Positions 1 to 7,753 of a stretch of 64,000 nt of DNA are shown piece after piece. The DNA comes from Agrobacterium vitis (GTDB lineage Bacteria > Pseudomonadota > Alphaproteobacteria > Rhizobiales > Rhizobiaceae). Each line of letters begins with the position of its first letter. Position 1 is the first letter of the stretch. The notes beneath the pieces are model-generated. The model was not told the DNA's origin. It saw nothing but the letters and a program-made list of their open reading frames with translations, and did no database searches. The translations under genes and the position numbers were made by a program. The stretch is from contig NZ_AP023272.1 in NCBI RefSeq assembly GCF_013426735.1, forward strand, positions 974,501-1,038,500. The letters are read 5' to 3'.

Positions 1-1109
1 TCCAGAATGGTGGTCAGCCCGCCCAGTTTGTTGCCGGGGCTGGGGTTGTTGTCCATCGAGCCCCGGTTCATTTTTGTATAGTCTTCCCACCAGCGAATGC
101 GGGCGATCAGCTTCTCGCCGATTTCGCTTGATGCGGCGCGGCGCAACAGCAATTGTTCGGCACCGTAGATCTCAGGTGTTTCCGAGAGAACCACTGTGCC
201 GCCCAGGCCGACCAGCAGGTCGGAGGCGATGCCGAGCGCCGGATTGGCGGTGATGCCGGAAAACCCATCCGAGCCGCCGCATTGCAGCGCCAGTTTTAGC
301 TCCGAGGCCGGGATCGGCTGGCGCTTGATGGCATTGACCACGGGCAGGATGGATTTGATGTGGTCGATCAGATGCGCGATGGTCGCGGCGGTGCCGCCAC
401 TCTCCTGGATCGTCAGGCCAAAGAACCGGCTGTCGTCATTGCCACCATAAAGCATTTTCATCCGGGCAAGCTGCATGACTTCACAACCCAGACCGACAAA
501 AACCGCAGCGCCGACATTGGGATGGGTGGCATAGCCCCATAGCACCCGTTGCAGAATATCCGCCCCTTCGCCGCCTGCATCCATGCCGCAGCCGGTGCCA
601 TGCGCAAAGGCGGCGACCCCGTCGATATTAGGGTAATCGTCGAGAATGCCGGAGCGGTTGATGGCATCGGCAGCGCGCCGGATGACGGTGGCGGAACAGT
701 TGACGGTGGCGCAGATGGCGATGAAATTGCGCGTTCCCGTCTGTCCATTCGCCCGGCGATAGCCCATGAATCTCTCAGGATTAACAGTAGGAATGGCGGC
801 CAGCGCCTTCTGGTAATCGGCCCCCACGTCATACTGCTGGTCGTGAGCGCCGAAGGAACAGTTGTCGGTATGCACATGCTCACCGGCCCGGATCGGGCGG
901 CTGGCATAGCCGATCACCTGGCCGAACTTGATGATATTGCCTCCCTTCGCCATATCCTGCCGGGCAATCTTGTGGCCACGCGCCACCGGATGATCAAGGC
1001 TCACGCCAAACCCAAGCGGCTGCGTGCCTGCCGGGGCGGGATTGGTCAGGATGGCGACGGTGTCATCCGGGTGCAGCAACACTGTGCCTGTCCTTGGGGC
1101 TTCAGCCAT
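1..1109 (-). CDS. uxaA: Altronate dehydratase (UxaA family), 3' end outside the window
   Basis: UxaA dehydrates D-altronate to 2-keto-3-deoxygluconate in the galacturonate branch of hexuronate catabolism. Reading the minus strand from the ATG at 1109 gives MAEAPRTGTVLLHPDDTVAI and then an open frame to the left edge, about 369 residues of the roughly 500 usual for the family. The first 90 residues form the SAF-like domain. It is followed by the family core with GYRRANGQTGTRNF, a Cys-containing ATVNCSATV segment, and AHGTGCGMDAGGEG. The start overlaps the uxuA stop by 8 bases (ATGGCTGA), so it is translationally coupled as the most distal visible gene of the operon. The C-terminal domain cannot be seen. 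The family call is firm. Confidence 0.93.
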   Translation of the reverse strand, partial: MAEAPRTGTVLLHPDDTVAILTNPAPAGTQPLGFGVSLDHPVARGHKIARQDMAKGGNIIKFGQVIGYASRPIRAGEHVHTDNCSFGAHDQQYDVGADYQKALAAIPTVNPERFMGYRRANGQTGTRNFIAICATVNCSATVIRRAADAINRSGILDDYPNIDGVAAFAHGTGCGMDAGGEGADILQRVLWGYATHPNVGAAVFVGLGCEVMQLARMKMLYGGNDDSRFFGLTIQESGGTAATIAHLIDHIKSILPVVNAIKRQPIPASELKLALQCGGSDGFSGITANPALGIASDLLVGLGGTVVLSETPEIYGAEQLLLRRAASSEIGEKLIARIRWWEDYTKMNRGSMDNNPSPGNKLGGLTTIL

Positions 1110-2292
1110 AATGCACATGTCCGTGAGAGAGGGCGCGAATGACCCCGCGCAGTTCCGCCAGTCCGCGCAGACGCCCGACCAGCGGATAGCCGGGATGGGT
1201 GCCACGGCTGACATCGTCAAGCAATTCGTGGCCATGATCCGGCCGGAAGGGAATGTCGAAATCGGCGCGACCGTCTGCCTTGCGGCGGCGCTCTTCGGCA
1301 ATCAGCACGGCGATCAGCGTCACCATATCGGTATCGCCATCGAGATGCGCGGCCTCCTGGAAGGAACCATCCGGCTCTTTGGCCACATTGCGCAGATGGG
1401 CAAAATGGATGCGCTCGGCAAAGCGGGCGGCAATGGCAGGCACATCGTTTTTCGGATTGGCCCCCAGCGAGCCCGCGCACAGCGTTAAGCCGTTGGCAAG
1501 GGCCGGTTGCTGTTCCATGATCCAGGCAATGTCGTCTTCGCAGGAGACGATGCGCGGCAGGCCGAGAATATCACGCGGTGGATCGTCGGGATGCACGCAA
1601 AACCGCATGCCAAGCTCTTCCGCCGTCGGGATGACCTCGGCCAGGAAGCGGGCATAGTTGGCGCGGATCTCATCGCGGCTGATGCCATGATAGCGCTTTA
1701 GCGCCTCACGCAACCCACGGATATCGTAGCGGTCGAAGGCACCGGGCAGACCGGACATGATGCTGTTCAACAGGTTTTGCCGCAGGCCTCTGGAGGCGTC
1801 GAACCAGGCCTTGGCGGCCTCGCGCACCTCTGGCGAATAGTCATTTTCAGCACCGTCGCGCTCCAGCATGTGGATTTCGAAGGCGGCCATATGCGGCTCG
1901 GAAAATCGCAGGGCTGTGCCACCGCGTGTCACTGGCGCATCCAGCTGAGTACGGGTCCAGTCGAGCAATGGCATGAAATTATAGCAGATCGTATAGATAC
2001 CGGCATCGGCCAGGTTCTTCATCGATTGGCGGTAATTGGCAAACAGCCTTTCAAGATCACCTTCGCCGCGCTTGATATCCTCATGGATCGGCAGGCTTTC
2101 CACCACATTCCAGGTCAGGCCTAAGCCGCTATCGGCGATCTCGTCGCGGCGGGCGGCAATGGCATCGCTGCCCCAGACCTCGCCATAGGGTATTTCGTGC
2201 AGCGCGTTGACGATGCCGGAGGCACCCGTCTGGGCGACCTCGGTCAGGGTAATGCGGTCGAAGGGGCCGTACCAGCGCCAGCTCTCTTTCAT
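1102..2292 (-). CDS. uxuA: Mannonate dehydratase
   Basis: This cytoplasmic enzyme dehydrates D-mannonate to 2-keto-3-deoxygluconate in the glucuronate branch. The 396-residue product has the full family length and starts MKESWRWYGPFDRITLTEVA. It carries the TIM-barrel features of UxuA, including YNFMPLLDWTRT, the metal-site region MRFCVHPDDPP, and FAHLRNV followed by a C-terminal HGHE/YPLVGRLRG segment. Its ATG overlaps the uxuB stop (ATGA), and its stop overlaps the uxaA start, so it sits inside a coupled operon. No frameshift or missing motif is seen. Orthology with UxuA is secure from the motif set, although bacterial mannonate dehydratases of the unrelated enolase superfamily also exist. 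Confidence 0.95.
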   Translation of the reverse strand: MKESWRWYGPFDRITLTEVAQTGASGIVNALHEIPYGEVWGSDAIAARRDEIADSGLGLTWNVVESLPIHEDIKRGEGDLERLFANYRQSMKNLADAGIYTICYNFMPLLDWTRTQLDAPVTRGGTALRFSEPHMAAFEIHMLERDGAENDYSPEVREAAKAWFDASRGLRQNLLNSIMSGLPGAFDRYDIRGLREALKRYHGISRDEIRANYARFLAEVIPTAEELGMRFCVHPDDPPRDILGLPRIVSCEDDIAWIMEQQPALANGLTLCAGSLGANPKNDVPAIAARFAERIHFAHLRNVAKEPDGSFQEAAHLDGDTDMVTLIAVLIAEERRRKADGRADFDIPFRPDHGHELLDDVSRGTHPGYPLVGRLRGLAELRGVIRALSHGHVHYG

Positions 2293-3764
2293 CGGCTCAA
2301 ATCCTCTATCGTCTGTCGCGCGCCCTTGGTCACAAGGCTTTGATAAGCTGTCGTCAGCGCATTGCGGAAAGTTGGGTTATCGGCCAGCGGTGCAGGGAAA
2401 ATCTCGCGCACCGACAACAGCGCCGCTACCTTGTCGGCAGGCTCGGCAGCACCATCGCTCAGGCTTTTCAATCGTCCGGCCAACGGGTCGCGCACATCGA
2501 TGGTGTCGCCCTTTTCATCGATACCGCCAACATAGCGCATCCAGGCGGCAACGGCCAAAGCCAGTCCCGTGATCGGCCGGTTGGCCGCGAGGTTCTCCGT
2601 CAGAGTGCCGAGAATTCGCTGCGGCAGCTTCTGTGATCCGTCCATGGCAATCTGCCAGGTGCGGTGGCGGATGGCGGGATTGGCGTAACGGTCAAACAGC
2701 GCAGCTGTATAATCGCCAAGGCTGATACCGGGTGGGGCTTTCAGGCCGGGGGTGATTTCTGTGTCCCACAGCATTTTGCAGAACCGGGCAAAGACCGGAT
2801 CGGCCACCGTCTGGGCAATGGTTTCGTGACCGGCGAGATAGCCGAGATAGGCAAGCGACGAATGGGTGCCGTTCAGGCAACGCAGCTTCATATGCTCGAA
2901 GGGCGTCACATCCTCGACCAACTCGACGCCGACGGCCCCGAGATCCGGTCTTGCGCCATCAACGAAATGGTCTTCCACCACCCATTGTCGGAAGGGCTCG
3001 TGCATGACGGGGGAAAGATCCAGCACGCCGGTGATCTGCGCCAGCCGGTCGATATCCTCCGGCTTGGTAGCAGGCACGATCCGATCCACCATGGTCGAGG
3101 GAAAGGCACCTTCACTGGCAATCCAGCCTTGAAGATCGGCTGAGATCAGCCCGGCGAGTTCCAGCACGACGCCCCGCACCACCTTGCCGTTTTCCGGCAG
3201 GTTGTCGCAGCATAGCACCGTGAAGGGACGCAGGCCCGCCGCATGGCGCTTTTCCAACGCCCGCACCAGAAAGCCGAGGGCGGAGAGGGGAGCTTCGGGA
3301 TGGGTCAGATCATGCTGGATGTCGGGATGGCCTTGGTTCAGCTTGCCGGTGGAGGGTTCGTGGCAATAGCCTTTTTCCGTTACCGTCAGGCTGACGATCT
3401 TGACAGCCGGATCGCTCATCGCGTCGATGACGGCTCTCGGGTTTTCCCGTGCGACCAGCACATCGTTGATCACGCCGATGACATTCGGCGTTTCGCCGTT
3501 TGGTCCAAGCTCAACGGCGGTATAGGCGAAATCCTGGGGGGCGAGCGCGTCGCGCTGGTCGGGCCGCATCAGGCTGACGCCGATAATGCCCCAGTCCCCG
3601 CCGGATTTCTCCATGGCCTGTTCGATATAGATCGCCCCATGGGCGCGGTAGAACGCGCCAAGCCCGAGATGGACGATACCCGTCTGCGGTCTGGTGCTAT
3701 CGGGGCGGCGCAGCCGTTGCGGATTGGCGGATATATCAGCGGGCAAGCCAGCCTCCATCGACAT
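2289..3764 (-). CDS. uxuB: Fructuronate reductase (mannitol dehydrogenase family)
   Basis: UxuB is an NAD-dependent long-chain polyol dehydrogenase that reduces D-fructuronate to D-mannonate. Recognisable parts are GIVHLGLGAFYRAHGAIY (nucleotide-binding start), VTLTVTEKGY-type sequence (here VSLTVTEKGY), CCDNLPENGKVVRG, and KLRCLNGTHSSLAYLGYLAG with the catalytic Lys/Asn region. The open frame extends upstream to 3953, but that part lies inside kduD. I place the start at the ATG at 3764 (MSMEAGLPADI, 491 residues). An ATG at 3758 is possible. A TTG at 3746, which has GGAGG five bases upstream, would give 485 residues, close to E. coli UxuB. It overlaps kduD at its 5' end and uxuA at its 3' end. 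Confidence 0.93.
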   Translation of the reverse strand: MSMEAGLPADISANPQRLRRPDSTRPQTGIVHLGLGAFYRAHGAIYIEQAMEKSGGDWGIIGVSLMRPDQRDALAPQDFAYTAVELGPNGETPNVIGVINDVLVARENPRAVIDAMSDPAVKIVSLTVTEKGYCHEPSTGKLNQGHPDIQHDLTHPEAPLSALGFLVRALEKRHAAGLRPFTVLCCDNLPENGKVVRGVVLELAGLISADLQGWIASEGAFPSTMVDRIVPATKPEDIDRLAQITGVLDLSPVMHEPFRQWVVEDHFVDGARPDLGAVGVELVEDVTPFEHMKLRCLNGTHSSLAYLGYLAGHETIAQTVADPVFARFCKMLWDTEITPGLKAPPGISLGDYTAALFDRYANPAIRHRTWQIAMDGSQKLPQRILGTLTENLAANRPITGLALAVAAWMRYVGGIDEKGDTIDVRDPLAGRLKSLSDGAAEPADKVAALLSVREIFPAPLADNPTFRNALTTAYQSLVTKGARQTIEDLSR

Positions 3765-4482
3765 TGAGAATGGCGCCATGGATATATTTGGCCGCCCTTG
3801 AGGAAAGAAACACCGCAGCCCCGCCAATGTCTTCGGCCTCGCCCCAGCGACCAGCCGGAATGCGCTCCAGGATTGCCTTGTTGCGGGCCGCGTCATTGCG
3901 CAGCGCCTCGGTATTGTTCGTTTCGATATAGCCGGGGGCAATGGCGTTGACATTGATGTCTTTTGCCGCCCACTCGTTGGCGAGCAGCTTGGTCAGCCCG
4001 GCGACACCGCTTTTCGACGCCGTATAGGATGGCACGCGTATACCGCCCTGGAAGGACAGCATCGAGGCAATATTGACGATCTTGCCGCCTGCGTCGCGGG
4101 CAAACAAGGCCTTGGCGAAGGCCTGGCAGAGGAAGAATACCGCCTTCAGGTTGACGTCCATTACCGCGTCCCAATCGGCCTCGGTGAAATCCACCGCATC
4201 GGCGCGGCGGATGATACCGGCATTGTTGACGAGAATATCGACCGGGCCGAGATCCTCGAAAATGCCGCTGCCCGCCATCGGGTCGGAGAGGTCGAGGGTG
4301 AGGCCGGAGGCCTTGCCGCCAGCATTGGTGATCTGCTCGACAGTTTCCGTCACCGGCGAACGGCCCGCACAAATCACGCTGGCGCCAGCCCCGGCAAGCG
4401 ACAGGGCAATGGCCTGGCCAATGCCGGTATTGGCGCCTGTCACCAGCGCTGTCTTGCCCGAAAGAGAGAACAGATCGCTCAC
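3736..4482 (-). CDS. kduD: 2-dehydro-3-deoxy-D-gluconate 5-dehydrogenase (KduD, SDR family)
   Basis: KduD is a cytoplasmic short-chain dehydrogenase that reduces 2,5-diketo-3-deoxygluconate to 2-keto-3-deoxygluconate, the last step in the breakdown of unsaturated galacturonate from pectin. The 248-residue protein has the SDR cofactor motif GANTGIGQAIA near residue 16, the NNAG motif (DILVNNAGII), and the catalytic Ser...Tyr-x-x-x-Lys in SMLSFQGG...PSYTASKSG. It ends in the family-typical GAILNVDGGWLAR. It follows kduI with a 4-base ATGA overlap and overlaps uxuB downstream. Being next to kduI and kdgF supports KduD over a generic SDR or gluconate 5-dehydrogenase. Confidence 0.93.
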   Translation of the reverse strand: MSDLFSLSGKTALVTGANTGIGQAIALSLAGAGASVICAGRSPVTETVEQITNAGGKASGLTLDLSDPMAGSGIFEDLGPVDILVNNAGIIRRADAVDFTEADWDAVMDVNLKAVFFLCQAFAKALFARDAGGKIVNIASMLSFQGGIRVPSYTASKSGVAGLTKLLANEWAAKDINVNAIAPGYIETNNTEALRNDAARNKAILERIPAGRWGEAEDIGGAAVFLSSRAAKYIHGAILNVDGGWLAR

Positions 4483-5300
4483 TTCAGCGTCTCCATCGAG
4501 ACCACTTCGACATCCTTGTAATCGACATTGTCACCGGCCATCGCCCAGATGAAAGTGTAATTGGCGGTACCTGCACCCGAATGGATCGACCAAGGCGGCG
4601 AAATCGCGCCTTCCTCGTTTTTCAACACGAGGTGCCGGGTCTCGTCCGGCTCGCCCATCATATGGAAAGCGCGCTGGCCTTCCGGCAGGTCGAAATACAG
4701 ATAGGCTTCCATGCGCCGGTCATGGACATGGGCGGGCATGGTGTTCCAGACGGAGCCGGGGGCAAGCTTGGTCATGCCGACCACCAGCTGGCAGGCCTTC
4801 ATCACATCAGGATGCACGAACTGGTAGATGGTGCGCTCGTTGGAGGTCGCCTGCGAGCCAAGCGTCACATTGGCGGCTTCCTCAATCTTGATGAGGCGCG
4901 AGGGATAGGTGTGGTGGGCCGGGGCTGAGAGAATGTAGAACCGGCCAGCGCCTGAAAAGGTGATCTTGCCCGCGCCCATGCCGAGATAGAGCATGTCGCC
5001 CTTGCCCATTTCATAGGTGGCATCCGCCTCGACCGTGCCTGTGCCGCCGATGTTGACGACGACAAGTTCGCGCCGGTCGAGAATGGAGGCGGTGCCGCAT
5101 TCCTTCACATGGTCCAGCACCAGTGAAGCACCTTCAGGCACTGCACCACCGACGATCATCCGGTCGTAATGGGTATAAATCAGCCGGATTTCACCATCCG
5201 CAAAAATACCGCCGACATGGAAATGCTTGCGCAGGGCCGTGGTGTCGAAGCTTTTGGCGGTCTGCGGGTCGATGGCGTGGCGGGTTTCAACGGTCAGCAT
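4479..5300 (-). CDS. kduI: 4-deoxy-L-threo-5-hexosulose-uronate ketol-isomerase (KduI)
   Basis: KduI isomerises 5-keto-4-deoxyuronate to 2,5-diketo-3-deoxygluconate, between KdgF and KduD. The 273-residue length matches the family. Visible markers are the N-terminal RHAIDPQTAKSFDTTALRKHF, YTHYDRMIVGGAVP, and the Zn-site region PAHVHDRRMEAYLYFDL (His, His and Glu). FHMMGEPDETRHLVLKNE and SPPWSIHSGAGTANYTFIWAM follow, the latter with the last metal His. The ATG at 5300 has GAGGAG seven bases upstream. Its stop overlaps the kduD start, and it begins 18 bases after kdgF, so all three are co-transcribed. Confidence 0.96.
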   Translation of the reverse strand: MLTVETRHAIDPQTAKSFDTTALRKHFHVGGIFADGEIRLIYTHYDRMIVGGAVPEGASLVLDHVKECGTASILDRRELVVVNIGGTGTVEADATYEMGKGDMLYLGMGAGKITFSGAGRFYILSAPAHHTYPSRLIKIEEAANVTLGSQATSNERTIYQFVHPDVMKACQLVVGMTKLAPGSVWNTMPAHVHDRRMEAYLYFDLPEGQRAFHMMGEPDETRHLVLKNEEGAISPPWSIHSGAGTANYTFIWAMAGDNVDYKDVEVVSMETLK

Positions 5301-5318
5301 GGCTTAACTCCTCAAATA

Positions 5319-5642
5319 TCAAAGAAAATCGTCACGCCGGGGCGTGAATGTGTCGATCAGCACACCGGGCTCGATGGCCCGGCAGCCGTGAAAGGCAAGG
5401 GAGGGAATAACGAAACTGTCGCCCGGACCGACCGTGAACGTCTCGTCGCCGATGGAAAATTCGAACCGGCCGGACTGAACATAGGTGGATTGCACATGTG
5501 GATGATGGTGGCGCAGGCCCTCCGCACCCTTGGCGAAGGCGAATTTCACCACCATCAGTTCTGGGCTGTCGGAGAGAATCTGGCGGGTCACCCCGTGGCC
5601 GGTTTCGACCACCGGAAAGGTCCTGACGAAGTCTGTATCCAT
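5319..5642 (-). CDS. kdgF: KdgF-type cupin, unsaturated uronate linearising protein
   Basis: KdgF proteins are small single-domain cupins that speed ring opening of 4,5-unsaturated uronate monomers, feeding KduI. The product (107 residues from the ATG at 5642) holds the cupin metal motif LRHHHPHVQSTYVQSGRFEF and the second box GDSFVIPSLAFHGCRA. A longer form from 5660 (MEEKPV...) is possible, but those codons contain GGAGGAG, which is well placed as a ribosome site for 5642, so I prefer the shorter start. It is the first gene of the kdgF-kduI-kduD-uxuB-uxuA-uxaA run and follows a 405-base gap rich in repeats. The call depends partly on neighbours, because cupins are diverse. Confidence 0.85.
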   Translation of the reverse strand: MDTDFVRTFPVVETGHGVTRQILSDSPELMVVKFAFAKGAEGLRHHHPHVQSTYVQSGRFEFSIGDETFTVGPGDSFVIPSLAFHGCRAIEPGVLIDTFTPRRDDFL

Positions 5643-5725
5643 GACTGGCTTCTCCTCCATCGAGGCTGTCTGGTTCAGTCTGACGCCATACTACACGACG
5701 CAAAGGTCTTGCGGCTTTGCCGCCT

Positions 5726-5768
5726 CCTCATCCGGCTGCCGCTACCTTCTTCCCGATGAGGAGAAAAG
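5726..5768 (+). repeat. Rhizobial-type intergenic repeat, copy A
   Basis: This copy reads CCTCATCCGGCTGCCG, then CTACCTTCTTCCCGATGAGGAGAAAAG-like sequence. It has the layout of the short elements common between genes in Rhizobiaceae: a CCTCATCC box, a CTGCCG box, then a CTTCTCCCC...GGGGAGAAG palindrome. The palindrome is degenerate here. Copy B is 97 bases downstream in the opposite orientation. Confidence 0.65.
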
Positions 5769-5864
5769 ACTTGCGGCGGCGTCCAGCGCTTTCTCTGGTG
5801 CTGTAAAGAGCGAGTAAAGCCCTTTTCCGACATCAGAATAAGGCTGAGTGCTATCGCCTTGGCC

Positions 5865-5908
5865 TCTTCTCCCCAGCGGGGAGAAGTCCCCGGCAGGGGG
5901 ATGAGGGG
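5865..5908 (-). repeat. Rhizobial-type intergenic repeat, copy B with perfect palindrome
   Basis: The sequence at 5866-5886 is a perfect inverted repeat (CTTCTCCCC, AGC, GGGGAGAAG). Reading on the plus strand, it is followed by the complement of a CTGCCG box and a CCTCATCC box. On the minus strand it has the same order of boxes as copy A, so the two form an inverted pair. It could also fold as an RNA hairpin behind uxaC. Confidence 0.7.
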
Positions 5909-6047
5909 GGCGAAGCCCATGAGTCCTTTGGGCGTGTACTGTGTTCTGAATCAGGCAACCTCTCGCTTTCCTTTGTTTTCGTTTGTCTTTTCGGGAAAAT
6001 CAGTATCCGCTTTTCCCTGAAAAACGCCAGGACCCGCTGCTCCTCAG

Positions 6048-7448
6048 CTAGAGCCGATAGGCCTTTTTCGCCAGTCCGTAGGCGAGATCGCCTGCAAGTT
6101 CTTGGGCTTCGTCCTCCTCCAGACGGCCAGTCAGCATCAGTTCGGCTAGATAGGCGCAATCCACCCGCCTTGCCACATCATGGCGGGCCGGGATGGAGCA
6201 GAAGGCGCGGGTATCATCGTTGAAGCCGACGGTATTGTAGAAACCGGCGGTCTCGGTCGTTGTCTCGCGGAAGCGGCGCATACCATCAGGACTGTCGAAG
6301 AACCACCAGGCGGGGCCGAGCTTCAGGGCCGGATAGGCACCTGCCAGCGGTGCCAGTTCGCGCGAATAGCTGGTTTCGTCCAGCGTGAAGAGAATGACCG
6401 TCAGGTCCTTCTCCATACCGACTGCATCCAGCAGGGGTTTAAGCGCCCGGACGTAATCGGTGCGGGTCGGGATATCGAAGCCCTTGTCGCGGCCATGTTT
6501 CGCCATGATGCCAGCGGAATGGTTGCGGTAGGAACCGGGATGGATTTGCAGCACCAACCCGTCTTCCAGGCTCATCCGGGCCATTTCCGTCAGCATGTGG
6601 CCTCGGAAGGCATCAGCCTCATCTGGGGTAATCCGCCCGGTCAGCGCCTTGTCGAACAGCGCCTTGGCCTGATCCTGCGGCAGGTCCTCGGTGCGGGCCG
6701 TGGGATGGCCGTGGTCGGAACTGGTGGCACCGTAGGTTTTGAAGAAGGCGCGGCGGTTGCGATGCGCCTCCAGATAGCCGCTCCAGTTGGTGGCATCGAC
6801 GCCAGCCAATTGCCCGAACCGCTCGATATTGGTGGCAAAGCCTTCAAACTGCGGATCGACCACCGGGTCAGGCCGGTAGGCGGTGACGACGCGGCCATTC
6901 CAGCCGGAGGCGCGGATCGTCTCATGCCATTTCAGCTCGTCCAGCGGGCTTTCCGTGGTGGCGATCACTTCGATATTGAAGCGCTCGAACAGGGCGCGGG
7001 GGCGAAACTCCGGTTTCGTCAGGCAATCGGCGATATGGTCATAGGTCTGGTCCGCCGTCTGCGCCGACAGCCGGGTCGTGAGGCCGAACACATCCTCAAA
7101 AGCATGGTCCAGCCACATGCGGCTGGGCGTGGCGCGAAACAGGTGGAAGTTTTCGGCAAACAGCCGCCAGATCTTGCGGCCATCAGTTTCTGTCATGCCG
7201 CCATCGACACGCGGCACGCCAAGCGCCGTGAGGTCGATGCCCTGGGAATAGAGCATGCGAAACACATAATGGTCCGGCACCACGAACAGCTGGGCCGGAT
7301 CGGGAAAAGCTTCATTTTCCGCAAACCAGCGGGGGTCAGTGTGGCCATGCGGGCTGACGATGGGCAGGTCGCGGACCGTTTCATAAAGCGTGCGCGCCAG
7401 CGTGCGTGCTGTGGGGTCAAGGGGAAAAAGCCTATCTGGATGAAGCAA
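6048..7448 (-). CDS. uxaC: Glucuronate (uronate) isomerase
   Basis: UxaC isomerises D-glucuronate to D-fructuronate and D-galacturonate to D-tagaturonate, the entry step of the pathway. The 466-residue product is full length. Seen motifs include PIVSPHGHTDPRWFAENEAF with the paired metal-site histidines, FHLFRATPSRMWLDHAFEDVFG, ATTESPLDELKWH, LVLQIHPGSYRNH, and the C-terminal GFNDDTRAFCSIPARHDVARR. It is the first minus-strand gene of the uronate cluster and faces away from the GntR regulator, with a 305-base shared promoter region. The downstream gap means it may be transcribed separately from kdgF-uxaA. Confidence 0.96.
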   Translation of the reverse strand: MLHPDRLFPLDPTARTLARTLYETVRDLPIVSPHGHTDPRWFAENEAFPDPAQLFVVPDHYVFRMLYSQGIDLTALGVPRVDGGMTETDGRKIWRLFAENFHLFRATPSRMWLDHAFEDVFGLTTRLSAQTADQTYDHIADCLTKPEFRPRALFERFNIEVIATTESPLDELKWHETIRASGWNGRVVTAYRPDPVVDPQFEGFATNIERFGQLAGVDATNWSGYLEAHRNRRAFFKTYGATSSDHGHPTARTEDLPQDQAKALFDKALTGRITPDEADAFRGHMLTEMARMSLEDGLVLQIHPGSYRNHSAGIMAKHGRDKGFDIPTRTDYVRALKPLLDAVGMEKDLTVILFTLDETSYSRELAPLAGAYPALKLGPAWWFFDSPDGMRRFRETTTETAGFYNTVGFNDDTRAFCSIPARHDVARRVDCAYLAELMLTGRLEEDEAQELAGDLAYGLAKKAYRL

Positions 7449-7753
7449 TGCCGTGGTCTCCGCGTGCGCCCCGTAATTCTAATAGAGCATAATATCGCAA
7501 GCCGATTTCGGTCCGGCGTATTATGGCTTAAAACAACTGCCGCCCCTTGCGTTGGCCATCGTCTTTTGATCGATGGCCTGGGCAGTGACAGTGGTGGCGA
7601 AACGCAATTGCATTCCGCTGCCAATCTAATATGTTAGTATGCAAATTGTGTCAATGCGGTCTGGGGTATGATCCCCGGGACTTGGTCGGTCTGGGTTCGT
7701 CGTTGGGCGAAGACGTAATGGAGTGACGATGGCGGTGGTAATCGGAGGGTGGG
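7449..7753. other. Divergent promoter region, uxaC and GntR-kdgK
   Basis: This is a 305-base gap between divergent genes, with no credible reading frame. It is visibly more AT-rich around 7480-7500 and 7620-7650 than the flanking genes, as expected for promoters. The only defined signal I can support is the operator-like sequence at 7626-7645. Confidence 0.6.
7626..7645. promoter_or_regulatory. Candidate operator for the GntR/FCD uronate regulator
   Basis: Two overlapping signals are seen. CTAATATGTTAG at 7626-7637 is a near-perfect inverted repeat (10 of 12 positions). TTAGTATGCAAA at 7634-7645 matches the E. coli UxuR/ExuR core TTGGTATACCAA, as I recall it, at 9 of 12 positions. The site lies between uxaC and the GntR gene, where autoregulation and co-regulation would be expected. 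Binding is inference. Confidence 0.4.

Larger units (their letters stand above)
5643..6047. other. Repeat-bearing gap between uxaC and kdgF
   Basis: This is a 405-base non-coding gap on a minus-strand transcript path. It should contain the promoter of the kdgF operon, but I could not fix -35/-10 boxes. The gap carries two copies of one interspersed element in opposite orientations (separate entries). A short inverted repeat GCCCA/TGGGC also lies at 5915-5933. The small open frames here look like read-through of the repeats, with no convincing start site, and I do not call them genes. Confidence 0.6.

Noticed and set aside
5661..6159. Short minus-strand frames in the uxaC-kdgF gap (5675-5920 and 5851-6159)
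   Set aside because: They read through intergenic repeats and into uxaC, lack ribosome sites and have no recognisable sequence.
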